A stretch of DNA of 16,763 bases from Candidatus Woesearchaeota archaeon. Its GTDB lineage: Archaea > Nanobdellota > Nanobdellia > Woesearchaeales > CG1-02-33-12. Positions 6,664 to 12,930 of the stretch are shown piece by piece. The position numbers were made by a program, and so were the translations under genes. The notes beneath the pieces were generated by a model. The model was given only the letters and a program-made list of their open reading frames with translations. It searched no databases and was not told the origin of the DNA. The DNA lies in assembly GCA_017609385.1 (NCBI GenBank), contig JAFCEA010000022.1:1-16763 (forward strand), given 5' to 3'. Every line of letters begins with the position of its first letter. The first letter of the stretch is position 1.

Positions 6664-6708
6664 TCCCTCCGAGCCCATTTATTTTATTATTCTATCTTAG
6701 ACCAAAAA

Positions 6709-6721
6709 CTATATATATAAT
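6709..6721 (+). promoter_or_regulatory. TATA element for the ATP-grasp ligase - dph6 unit
   Basis: ACTATATATATAA is centred about 27 bases before the ATG at 6742, the leaderless spacing. The TATA tract lies about 35 bases after the tRNA-Lys end. Confidence 0.6.
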
Positions 6722-6741
6722 ATTAAACAACCCAGCATAGG

Positions 6742-7839
6742 ATGAAAGCAGCATTAATAAGCTTGGGAAGTGAGAGTTCAAAATGGACAGTAAGGGCAAT
6801 GCAGAAATATTTTGACAAGGTTGATAGCATAAATATTAAGGAAATTGAAGTGCGTTCATTAAAAAACAAAATAGAAATCTTACACAATGGAAAGCCATTG
6901 GAGAAATATGATTGTGTTTATGTAAAAGGCTCTTTTAGATATGCCCTAACCCTAACAGCAATAACCTCTGCTTTATTTGATAAGACTTATATGCCAATAG
7001 CCCCTGAATCATTTGATATAGTCCATGATAAATTTCTTACACAGCTAGTGCTGCAAAAATATAATATTCCTATGCCAGATACTTACCTTGCTCCAACCAT
7101 TGATGCTGCAAGAGAGATACTACGAAAAGTCAACTATCCTATTATCATAAAGCTCCCCAAGGGCACAGGCGGTAAGGGAGTTATGTTTGCTGATTCCTTC
7201 GCAGCTGCAAGCTCTATGCTTGATGCAATAGGGCCATTAAAAGTAAAGGTTGTTATACAAGAGTATATAGAAACAAATAGCACAGATACAAGAGCTATAG
7301 TGATTGGTGATAAGGTTGTTGCAAGCTACCAAAGAAAAGCAACCAATGGAGAAAAAAGGGCTAATATTCATATGGGTGGTGTTGGTGTAAAATGTGTCTT
7401 AGATGAAAAAACAAAAAGAGTTGCTATTAAGGCAGCAAAGGCACTTAAAGCAGACATATGTGCTGTAGATATACTTGAAACAACTCTTGGACCATTGGTT
7501 ATAGAAGCAAATCTCTCGCCAGGATTGCAGGGTGTAACAAAATACACAGGAATAGATGTTGCAGATAAAATTGCTAGCTTCTTATATAAGAAAGCAAAGG
7601 AATTTAAGGACAAAGGAAAGGTTAAAGATACTTCCAAGATATTTGAGGACCTTGGAATAAAAGCCACAACAGATGAAATAAAGGAGATAATAACAAATAT
7701 AGACTTCAGGGGCAATAGAATTCTCCTGCCAGAATTAATTACAAAAATTACTAAATTTGATGAAAAAGATGAGCTTGTTATCAGGGCTGATGAAGGCAGG
7801 TTAAGCATAGAGAAGATAAAGGGAGAAGAAAATAAATAA
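6742..7839 (+). CDS. RimK/LysX-like ATP-grasp amino-acid ligase with AbrB-like C-terminal domain
   Basis: A 365-residue ATP-grasp protein of the RimK family, which couples ATP hydrolysis to peptide-type bond formation, often adding glutamate to a carboxylate. Visible parts are the N-terminal pre-ATP-grasp domain, HDKFLTQLVLQKYNIPMPDT, the ATP-binding IIIKLPKGTGGKGVMF, VIQEYI, and the metal/ATP site ending VIEANLSPGLQG. After about residue 300 there is an added segment. Residues about 323-360 (GNRILLPELITK to IRADEGRLSIEKI) resemble a SpoVT/AbrB swapped-hairpin domain. The substrate is not determinable; relatives modify ribosomal protein S6, tetrahydromethanopterin or F420 cofactors, or a lysine-biosynthesis carrier protein. 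It lies 8 bases before dph6. Confidence 0.82.
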   Translation: MKAALISLGSESSKWTVRAMQKYFDKVDSINIKEIEVRSLKNKIEILHNGKPLEKYDCVYVKGSFRYALTLTAITSALFDKTYMPIAPESFDIVHDKFLTQLVLQKYNIPMPDTYLAPTIDAAREILRKVNYPIIIKLPKGTGGKGVMFADSFAAASSMLDAIGPLKVKVVIQEYIETNSTDTRAIVIGDKVVASYQRKATNGEKRANIHMGGVGVKCVLDEKTKRVAIKAAKALKADICAVDILETTLGPLVIEANLSPGLQGVTKYTGIDVADKIASFLYKKAKEFKDKGKVKDTSKIFEDLGIKATTDEIKEIITNIDFRGNRILLPELITKITKFDEKDELVIRADEGRLSIEKIKGEENK

Positions 7840-7847
7840 TCAATCAA

Positions 7848-8534
7848 ATGAGAATCGCAGCTTTATTTTCTGGCGGCAAGGATAGTGTTTTTGCATTATA
7901 TAAAGCAGTGCAGAAAGGCCATAAAGTTGTTTGTTTGATAACAATAAAATCAAAAAGAACTGATTCTTATATGTTTCACATACCAAACATTGAATTTGCT
8001 AAATTGCAGGCAGAGGCATTAGAGATTCCCATGGTTTACATGGATTCTTCAGGTGTTAAGGAAAAAGAGCTGGAAGACCTAAAAAAAGCAATGAAAATAG
8101 CAAAGGAAAAATACAACATCCAGGGGCTTGTTTCAGGAGCACTGGCTTCAAAATATCAAGCAGACAGGATAAAAAAACTCTGTGATGAGCTTGTCTTAAT
8201 TTCAATTACTCCTTTGTGGAGTATGGATGAAGAGCAATATCTTAGTGAACTTATCAAAGCAAAATTCAATGTTATAATTACAGGCATTGCAGCAGACGGC
8301 TTAAACAAGAGCTGGCTTGGAAGAAAAATTGATAACAATTGTATTGAGGATTTGAAAAAACTTAGTGAAAAAAACAAGATTCATATTGCTGCAGAAGGTG
8401 GTGAATATGAAACATTTGTTCTGGACTGCCCTATATTCAAAAACAAGATTAAGATAAAGGAGTTCAATATAATAATGGAAAATGAATGCACTGGCCATTA
8501 TGTAATCAAAGCAGCAGAGTTTGTTGAAAAATAA
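7848..8534 (+). CDS. dph6: Diphthine-ammonia ligase
   Basis: A 228-residue PP-loop ATPase of the archaeal Dph6 family, which performs the last step of diphthamide synthesis on elongation factor 2, amidating diphthine with ammonium and ATP. The PP-loop SGGKDS is at residues 8-13 after MRIAALF. Family segments include IQGLVSGALASKYQADRI, ITGIAADGLNKSWLGR, and AEGGEYETFVLDCP near residue 184. Length matches the single-domain archaeal form. It lies 8 bases after the ligase gene, so probably shares its promoter. No dph2 or dph5 is in the window. Confidence 0.93.
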   Translation: MRIAALFSGGKDSVFALYKAVQKGHKVVCLITIKSKRTDSYMFHIPNIEFAKLQAEALEIPMVYMDSSGVKEKELEDLKKAMKIAKEKYNIQGLVSGALASKYQADRIKKLCDELVLISITPLWSMDEEQYLSELIKAKFNVIITGIAADGLNKSWLGRKIDNNCIEDLKKLSEKNKIHIAAEGGEYETFVLDCPIFKNKIKIKEFNIIMENECTGHYVIKAAEFVEK

Positions 8535-8549
8535 ATACTAGTTAGTTTC

Positions 8550-8935
8550 AATTGGCGGGCTCGCTACCTCAGATATTTAAGAATATCTTTATCTACATAA
8601 ATTCCCCTTGTAACCCCATCACAATAAATTACAATAACTCTTCCTTCTAAATCTTTTTCCTCGTTTGCTTTGATTTGTTTCAAAAATCTTTTTCCATCCT
8701 GTGGATCAAAATCCCATCCACTTCCTATCATTGGTTCTCTTTTAAAATTTATGTGGACACTATCATTATCCCGAATAGTCCCCTCAGTTATAATAGCATA
8801 ATATGTTTTGTCATAAAACTCTCCACTAGCAACTTTTTTTGCAGATTCTCTATCCTCAAAAAATCCATAACCTTTGTAATACATAATTATAGAAATAAAT
8901 AAAAATTATATAAATCTTTCGCTCACCCGCCAATT
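8550..8935. mobile_element. Putative 386-bp inverted-repeat-bounded cassette carrying one gene
   Basis: AATTGGCGGG (8550-8559) and its exact reverse complement CCCGCCAATT (8926-8935) bound the unit. TTTC lies immediately outside on both sides (8546-8549 and 8936-8939), like a 4-bp target duplication. Inside are a minus-strand gene and its own promoter. No transposase is present, so the unit would have to be a non-autonomous or decayed element. A chance match in AT-rich intergenic sequence is possible. Confidence 0.42.
8564..8884 (-). CDS. Hypothetical protein, 106 residues
   Basis: I do not recognise the family. The protein is soluble-looking and charged, begins MYYKGYGFFEDRESAKK, contains TYYAIITEGTIRDNDSVHI in the middle, and ends VIVIYCDGVTRGIYVDKD before LKYLR. 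It has alternating strand-like stretches, one cysteine, and no signal peptide or membrane segment. The minus-strand TATA-like TTATATAA at about 8908-8915 is about 27 bases before the ATG, supporting leaderless expression. It is convergent with dph6 (29 bases between stops) and lies inside the inverted-repeat unit at 8550-8935. Confidence 0.7.
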   Translation of the reverse strand: MYYKGYGFFEDRESAKKVASGEFYDKTYYAIITEGTIRDNDSVHINFKREPMIGSGWDFDPQDGKRFLKQIKANEEKDLEGRVIVIYCDGVTRGIYVDKDILKYLR

Positions 8936-9221
8936 TTTCGGACGAAATCCATATTCAAAGTAAAATTCAAGGTTTACTTTATAAATAATATAAAGATATA
9001 CTAAAAAGTATAGTAATATATTAATAAAGATATTAAGTATTATGTATATTAATATATTAAAAAGTATATTAATTTACTAAAGGGGGTATTATAAAACCTG
9101 CTGAAATGCCATAATTCTGGCAGTACAAGACCTGTATTGCCATTTTAAAAACGAAAGGTATATAAAGAACACCATCTTCTTTTTTTATATAATTAAATAG
9201 CTATATCTCTTGTTAAAATAG
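8936..9221. repeat. AT-rich intergenic region with direct and inverted repeats
   Basis: No gene is seen here. A 22-bp direct repeat occurs at 9002-9023 and 9058-9079 with three mismatches, 56 bases apart. A 12-bp inverted repeat TAATATATTAAT / ATTAATATATTA lies at 9014-9025 and 9048-9059. TATACT-AAAA-AGTATA forms a small palindrome near 8998-9013. A less AT-rich patch follows with the hairpin TGCCA-TAATTC-TGGCA (9107-9122), and TGCCAT recurs near 9138. The region ends in the gyrB promoter. It may be regulatory DNA or an unwinding element; low complexity alone could produce part of the repeats. Confidence 0.6.
9152..9166 (+). promoter_or_regulatory. BRE/TATA promoter for gyrB
   Basis: CGAAAGGTATATAAA combines a purine-rich BRE with a consensus TATA box. 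The predicted start is near 9188-9190. Nearly the same string, CGAAAGGTTTATAAA, precedes eS1 at 11505-11519. A second A/T-rich TATA-like tract lies at 9186-9196. Confidence 0.7.
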
Positions 9222-9275
9222 TTGATTTTAGCTAATACAATTATTAAACAAACTAGAGAGCAAAAGAAGATTAAA

Positions 9276-11159
9276 ATGATTGATTCAGGTTATGGAGCAA
9301 CGCATATTCAGGTTTTAGGTGGCTTAGAAGCTGTTAGAAAAAGGCCAAGCATGTATGTAGGTGATACTAGTATAAGGGGCTTGCACCATATGGTCTATGA
9401 AGTAGTTGATAATGCCATAGATGAGGCCCTGGCTGGATTCTGCTCTGAGATAACAGTTATAATGCATAAGAACAGGAAAATCACTGTTATTGACAATGGA
9501 AGGGGCATTCCTGTTGAAATGCATCCAAAGTACAATAAGCCAGCTGTTGAAATAGTAATGACAAAATTGCATGCTGGTAGCAAGTTTGACAAAAAAGCTT
9601 ATAAGGTTAGTGGTGGATTGCATGGTGTTGGTGTTTCTGTTGTTAATGCACTGTCAAAAGAACTGGAAATCTATGTTAAAAGGGATGGCAAGATTTACTT
9701 CCAGAAATATGCTTATGGAAAACCCCTTTGCAAGGTTAAGATTATTGGCAAAACAGATGAAACAGGAACAAAGATTATCTTTCTGGCAGATGATGGTATT
9801 TTTGAGAGCACAGATTACAGCTTTGATATTTTGTCAAGCAGGTTAAGAGAGCTTGCTTTCTTGAATAAAGGGCTTAAGATAAACATAAAAGATGAATCAA
9901 CTGAAAAAAGCTATGATTTCTGTTATGAAGAGGGTATAAAATCTTTTGTTGAATATATTAACAAAAACAAAAGAGTATTGCATGACCTAATATATTTCCA
10001 GAAAGACAAGAATGGAGCAACTGTTGAGGTTGCATTGCAGTATAATGATGGCTACCTTGAAAACATATTTTCATTTGCCAACAGCATAAACACAATAGAA
10101 GGAGGAACTCATTTATCTGGTTTTAAAACAGCACTAACTAGAACATTTAATTCCTATGCTGAAAAAAAAGGTATAAAGGATATTAAGCTAACAAGCAATG
10201 ATGTTAGGGAAGGGCTTTCTGCTATTATCTCTGTAAAACTAAAAGAACCTCAGTTTGAGGGGCAGACAAAAACAAAACTGGGTAATTCAGAGGTTAAGGG
10301 AATAGTTGATTCAATAGTCAATAATGGATTAGCTATTTTTCTAGAAGAGCATCCCTCTGTTGCAAAAATAATTATTGATAAAATGATAAATGCTGCAAGG
10401 GCAAGGGAAGCAGCTAGAAAAGCACGTGATTTAACAAGAAGAAAAGGTGTATTAAATAATTCTTCATTACCAGGAAAACTTGCAGACTGCTCTGAAAAAG
10501 ACCCAAGCTTATGTGAGATTTATATTGTTGAGGGAGACTCAGCAGGAGGCTCTGCAAAACAAGGGAGAGATAGAAAATTTCAGGCAATCCTGCCATTAAA
10601 GGGGAAAATTTTAAATGTAGAAAAAGCAAGATTAAACAAGATAATAAGCTCCAATGAAATTATTACAATGATATCTGCCTTAGGAACAGGCATAAGTGAA
10701 GAATTTAATATAAATAAGGCAAGATATCATAAAATCATTATAATGACTGATGCTGATATTGACGGAAATCATATCACATGCTTATTACTAACCTTTTTTT
10801 ATAGGTATATGAGACCATTGATAGAAGAAGGATATGTATATTTGGCTATGCCTCCGCTTTATATGATAAAAAGCAGGAACATAGTAAAATATGCATATAA
10901 TGATGCTGAAAAAAACATGATAATGAACAAGATGGGTCCTAATGTGAGTATTCAGCGTTACAAGGGTCTTGGTGAGATGAACCCAAAACAGCTTTGGGAT
11001 ACAACAATGGATCCATCTCACAGAATGTTGAAACAGGTGACAATAGAAGATGCATTATTAGCAGACGAAATATTTACTGTTTTGATGGGAAGTGAGGTAG
11101 AGCCAAGAAGGAAATTTATTGAAGAGCATGCCCTAGAAGTAAGGGATTTGGATATATAA
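9276..11159 (+). CDS. gyrB: DNA gyrase subunit B
   Basis: A 627-residue type IIA topoisomerase ATPase subunit that, with GyrA, introduces negative supercoils. The GHKL ATPase is clear: NAIDEALAGFC, DNGRGIP, HAGSKFDKKAYKVSGGLHGVG. The transducer has QTKTKLGNSEV. The TOPRIM domain has YIVEGDSAGGSAKQGRDR, ILPLKGKILNVEKA and the metal motif MTDADIDG. The C terminus has QRYKGLGEMNP. I chose ATG 9276 (MIDSGYGATHIQVLGGLEAV), which fits the usual short GyrB N terminus. The frame is open to a TTG at 9222, which would add 18 basic residues and leave a shorter leader. No gyrA follows; the next gene is convergent, 8 bases after the stop. Archaeal gyrase is thought to be of bacterial origin. Confidence 0.97.
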   Translation: MIDSGYGATHIQVLGGLEAVRKRPSMYVGDTSIRGLHHMVYEVVDNAIDEALAGFCSEITVIMHKNRKITVIDNGRGIPVEMHPKYNKPAVEIVMTKLHAGSKFDKKAYKVSGGLHGVGVSVVNALSKELEIYVKRDGKIYFQKYAYGKPLCKVKIIGKTDETGTKIIFLADDGIFESTDYSFDILSSRLRELAFLNKGLKINIKDESTEKSYDFCYEEGIKSFVEYINKNKRVLHDLIYFQKDKNGATVEVALQYNDGYLENIFSFANSINTIEGGTHLSGFKTALTRTFNSYAEKKGIKDIKLTSNDVREGLSAIISVKLKEPQFEGQTKTKLGNSEVKGIVDSIVNNGLAIFLEEHPSVAKIIIDKMINAARAREAARKARDLTRRKGVLNNSSLPGKLADCSEKDPSLCEIYIVEGDSAGGSAKQGRDRKFQAILPLKGKILNVEKARLNKIISSNEIITMISALGTGISEEFNINKARYHKIIIMTDADIDGNHITCLLLTFFYRYMRPLIEEGYVYLAMPPLYMIKSRNIVKYAYNDAEKNMIMNKMGPNVSIQRYKGLGEMNPKQLWDTTMDPSHRMLKQVTIEDALLADEIFTVLMGSEVEPRRKFIEEHALEVRDLDI

Positions 11160-11167
11160 AGAATGAA

Positions 11168-11446
11168 TTAACTTTTTTTATGAAGGTCTTCTTCAAATTT
11201 TTCTGCACATTCCTCTGAGCAAAACCTGTAGACCGTGCCATCTATCTCTTTTTCAACAATAGAATCAGGACCAAGTAATATCTTTCCACAGCGCCTGCAC
11301 TTTGCTCCCTGTCCATCATCTTCTGCTCCTTCCATAAAGCCCTGCTCCCAGGGCTCCATAGCATCATTTTCTACAAGGGAATCTCTGCCTTCTTCAGAAT
11401 AGACTTTTTCAATATCCTCTGATTCACCTATTTCATCTTTTTTCAT
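11168..11446 (-). CDS. Small acidic zinc-binding protein, TRASH-like
   Basis: A 92-residue protein of unknown function. The first about 48 residues are very acidic and look disordered, with MEPWEQGFMEGAEDD in the middle. The C-terminal half has CRRC (Cys50, Cys53) and FCSEEC (Cys76, Cys80), a CxxC-x22-CxxxC arrangement resembling TRASH/YHS-type metal-binding knuckles. A strong AGGGGGA Shine-Dalgarno-like sequence lies four bases before the ATG, and a minus-strand TTAATATA near 11480-11487 could be the TATA box. It could be a metal sensor, a partner of a larger complex or a chaperone adapter; the sequence does not decide. Confidence 0.75.
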   Translation of the reverse strand: MKKDEIGESEDIEKVYSEEGRDSLVENDAMEPWEQGFMEGAEDDGQGAKCRRCGKILLGPDSIVEKEIDGTVYRFCSEECAEKFEEDLHKKS

Positions 11447-11504
11447 GTAATCCCCCTATAACTGATTAAAAACATTTGGTATATTAAGCTTTTGGTTTTA
11501 GTTA

Positions 11505-11519
11505 CGAAAGGTTTATAAA
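11505..11519 (+). promoter_or_regulatory. BRE/TATA promoter for eS1-ferredoxin
   Basis: CGAAAGGTTTATAAA is a strong BRE plus TATA, 46-60 bases before the eS1 ATG, predicting a leader of about 25 bases. AAAGGA at 11550-11555 serves as ribosome binding site, so this gene is probably not leaderless, unlike several others here. Confidence 0.72.
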
Positions 11520-11564
11520 CAATTTATTTTTCCTTTTTATAGATATCTTAAAGGAATTTATAAA

Positions 11565-12494
11565 ATGGCTCAAGAGAGATCAACATTAAAATTAAAAAAA
11601 AAGAAATGGTATCAGATTTTAGCTCCAAAGGAGTTTAATGAGACTGTAATAGGTGAAACCCTTTCTTTAGACCCAAGACTTCTTATTGGCAAGGTTATAA
11701 CACTGAACTTAATGGACCTCACAAGGGATATTAAAAAACAAAACATCAATATGAGGTTTAAGGTAACAGGCTTAAAAGAAAATAAGGCACTGACAGAGGT
11801 TATTGGCTATCAGGTCATACATACATTCATAAAAAGAATAATAAGGAGGGGCAGGGATAATCTCCATGATTCTTTTGTCTGCAAGACATCTGATGAAAAA
11901 AAGGTAAGGTTAAAGCCATTAATGATAACAGTCAACAAAACAAAGGGTGTTGTGATTAACTCATTGATGAGAGCATTAAGAACTAATCTAACAGAATATG
12001 TTAGAAAAATAACTTACAAGGAACTTGTAAATGAGCTGGTATCTCATAAACTGCAATCAAATTTAAAGAATTCCTTAAGAAAGATATACCCCTTAAGAAG
12101 CTGTGAAATAAAAGAAATGAGTTTAGAAACTAAAAAAAAGGTTATTGGCAGAGAAGAAGATAAAGAAGCCAAAGAAAAGGAAGAGACAAAAGAAAAAGTT
12201 GAACTTAAAGAAGAAAGTGATAAAGCAGAGGATAAAAAAGCAGAAGTTGAAGAGAAAAAAGAAAAAGAAGAGAAGAAAGAAGAAAAGCCAAAGGCTGATA
12301 AACCAGAAGACAAAGCTGAAGTAAAAAAAGAATCTAAGGAAGAAGACAAACCAAAACAAGAGGAAGATAATTCTAATAAGAAAGAAAGAGAAGTTGAAGA
12401 GAAGAAAGAAAAAGAGGAGAAGATTAAACCAAAGAAAGAGAAACCACAAGAAAAGGAAGTCAATAATCCTGAAAACACAAAGAAACAAGGGTGA
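11565..12494 (+). CDS. rps3ae: Small ribosomal subunit protein eS1 (S3Ae) with long Lys/Glu tail
   Basis: Residues 1 to about 192 form a complete archaeal eS1 (S3Ae), a 30S platform protein: KKKKWYQILAPKEFNETVIG, RFKVTGLKENKALTEVIGY, RRGRDNLHDSF, LRKIYPLRSCEIKEM. The usual archaeal protein is about 200-220 residues. Here a tail of about 117 residues follows, almost wholly Lys, Glu, Asp, Ala, Pro, Ser and Val, with no aromatic residue, predicted disordered or single-helix. A 33-base segment at 12243-12275 recurs at 12390-12422 with two mismatches, encoding EVEEKKEKEEK twice, so the tail grew partly by duplication. The stop overlaps possible starts of the ferredoxin gene. Confidence 0.92.
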   Translation: MAQERSTLKLKKKKWYQILAPKEFNETVIGETLSLDPRLLIGKVITLNLMDLTRDIKKQNINMRFKVTGLKENKALTEVIGYQVIHTFIKRIIRRGRDNLHDSFVCKTSDEKKVRLKPLMITVNKTKGVVINSLMRALRTNLTEYVRKITYKELVNELVSHKLQSNLKNSLRKIYPLRSCEIKEMSLETKKKVIGREEDKEAKEKEETKEKVELKEESDKAEDKKAEVEEKKEKEEKKEEKPKADKPEDKAEVKKESKEEDKPKQEEDNSNKKEREVEEKKEKEEKIKPKKEKPQEKEVNNPENTKKQG

Positions 12495-12499
12495 TGAAT

Positions 12500-12682
12500 A
12501 TGCCAAAACCAGTGATAGATTATAAGAAATGTACAAATTGCGGCAATTGTGTTGATATCTGCCCAATGCAGGTTTTTGAAAAAGAAAATGATAAGGTTGT
12601 TGTAAAACATCCTGATAAATGCATAGGATGCAGGGCCTGCGAAGTCCAGTGCCCAAAAGGGGCAATAAAAATAGTTGATTGA
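12500..12682 (+). CDS. 2x[4Fe-4S] ferredoxin
   Basis: A 60-residue bacterial-type ferredoxin with two cluster motifs, CTNCGNCVDICP and CIGCRACEVQCP, giving all eight cysteines for two [4Fe-4S] clusters. It is a low-potential electron carrier in the cytoplasm and could serve radical SAM enzymes such as NrdG or the downstream pair, though nothing in the sequence proves this. Three in-frame starts exist (GTG 12491, ATG 12494, ATG 12500). I chose 12500 because GGTGA lies five bases upstream and the protein then begins MPKPVIDYKKC like relatives. GGTGA includes the eS1 stop, so translation is probably coupled. Confidence 0.92.
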   Translation: MPKPVIDYKKCTNCGNCVDICPMQVFEKENDKVVVKHPDKCIGCRACEVQCPKGAIKIVD

Positions 12683-12930
12683 TTTCTTGATAATATTTAT
12701 TTATCTATTTTCTTATCTTCTATTCTTAAGAAAAATAGCCCCGCACGGATTATATGCCTTCTATGGCTACTTTTTGGGATTAGTTATTTTAAGCCACAAA
12801 GAATATTAAAGACAATAACTATCTTATTTATTAACCTTTCTTAATAGTTATGCCCTAATTTTTCCAACCATTGATATGTAAATACTGAATAGTAGTAAAG
12901 TTTATATATGTGTAGGTATATACTAGACGT
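12683..12930. other. Intergenic region between ferredoxin and the glycosyltransferase operon
   Basis: No gene is seen. AAAAATAGCC (12731-12740) is nearly complementary to GGCTACTTTTT (12765-12775), a possible stem with a 24-base loop and a T-run on its 3' arm. ATAACTAT and ATAGTTAT form an 8-bp inverted repeat about 25 bases apart near 12815-12852. Either could end transcription of the eS1-ferredoxin unit. The promoter of the next operon lies at the right end. Confidence 0.5.
12895..12909 (+). promoter_or_regulatory. BRE/TATA promoter for the glycosyltransferase - radical SAM operon
   Basis: GTAAAGTTTATATAT has a purine-rich BRE and a TATA box centred about 26 bases before the ATG at 12931, predicting a leaderless transcript for the whole overlapping gene set. 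No other promoter is apparent inside the operon. Confidence 0.7.

Larger units (their letters stand above)
6492..6677 (+). tRNA. tRNA-Lys (anticodon CUU) with D-loop and T-loop introns
   Basis: Acceptor strands GGGCTCG (6492-6498) and CGAGCCC (6670-6676) pair fully, with discriminator A6677. The anticodon arm ATCGG/CCGAT holds CTCTTAA, anticodon CTT. The T-stem is GGGGG/CCCTC with one G-U. The 186-base gene exceeds a tRNA by two insertions (separate entries). Removing 30 and 81 bases leaves 75 nt with T-loop TTCAAAT. The D-stem is GCTC against GTAGC or TAGC, so a bulged U or a 13-22 mismatch remains, and the D-loop boundaries carry an error of one or two bases. No CCA is encoded. The TATA-like TTTTAAATAA at 6454-6463 is a suitable promoter. 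Confidence 0.92.

Noticed and set aside
6424..6678. An 84-codon minus-strand frame between nrdG and the ATP-grasp gene
   Set aside because: It lies almost wholly antisense to the intron-containing tRNA-Lys gene and its protein has no family features.
6492..7839. Idea that tRNA-Lys and the LysX-like ligase form a lysine-related unit
   Set aside because: The ligase has its own promoter, no other lysine-biosynthesis gene is present, and adjacency to a tRNA gives no functional evidence.
7368..7847. A 159-codon minus-strand frame
   Set aside because: It is antisense to the well-supported ATP-grasp ligase and its protein is hydrophobic low-complexity sequence without a start signal.
9002..9079. 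Possible CRISPR array
   Set aside because: Only two imperfect A/T repeats with no second spacer and no cas genes; low-complexity composition explains part of it.
12044..12665. Two long minus-strand frames rich in Phe, Ser and Leu, at first sight membrane proteins
   Set aside because: They are the complement of the purine-rich Lys/Glu tail of eS1 and of the ferredoxin; hydrophobic residues arise from TTT, TTC and TCT codons.
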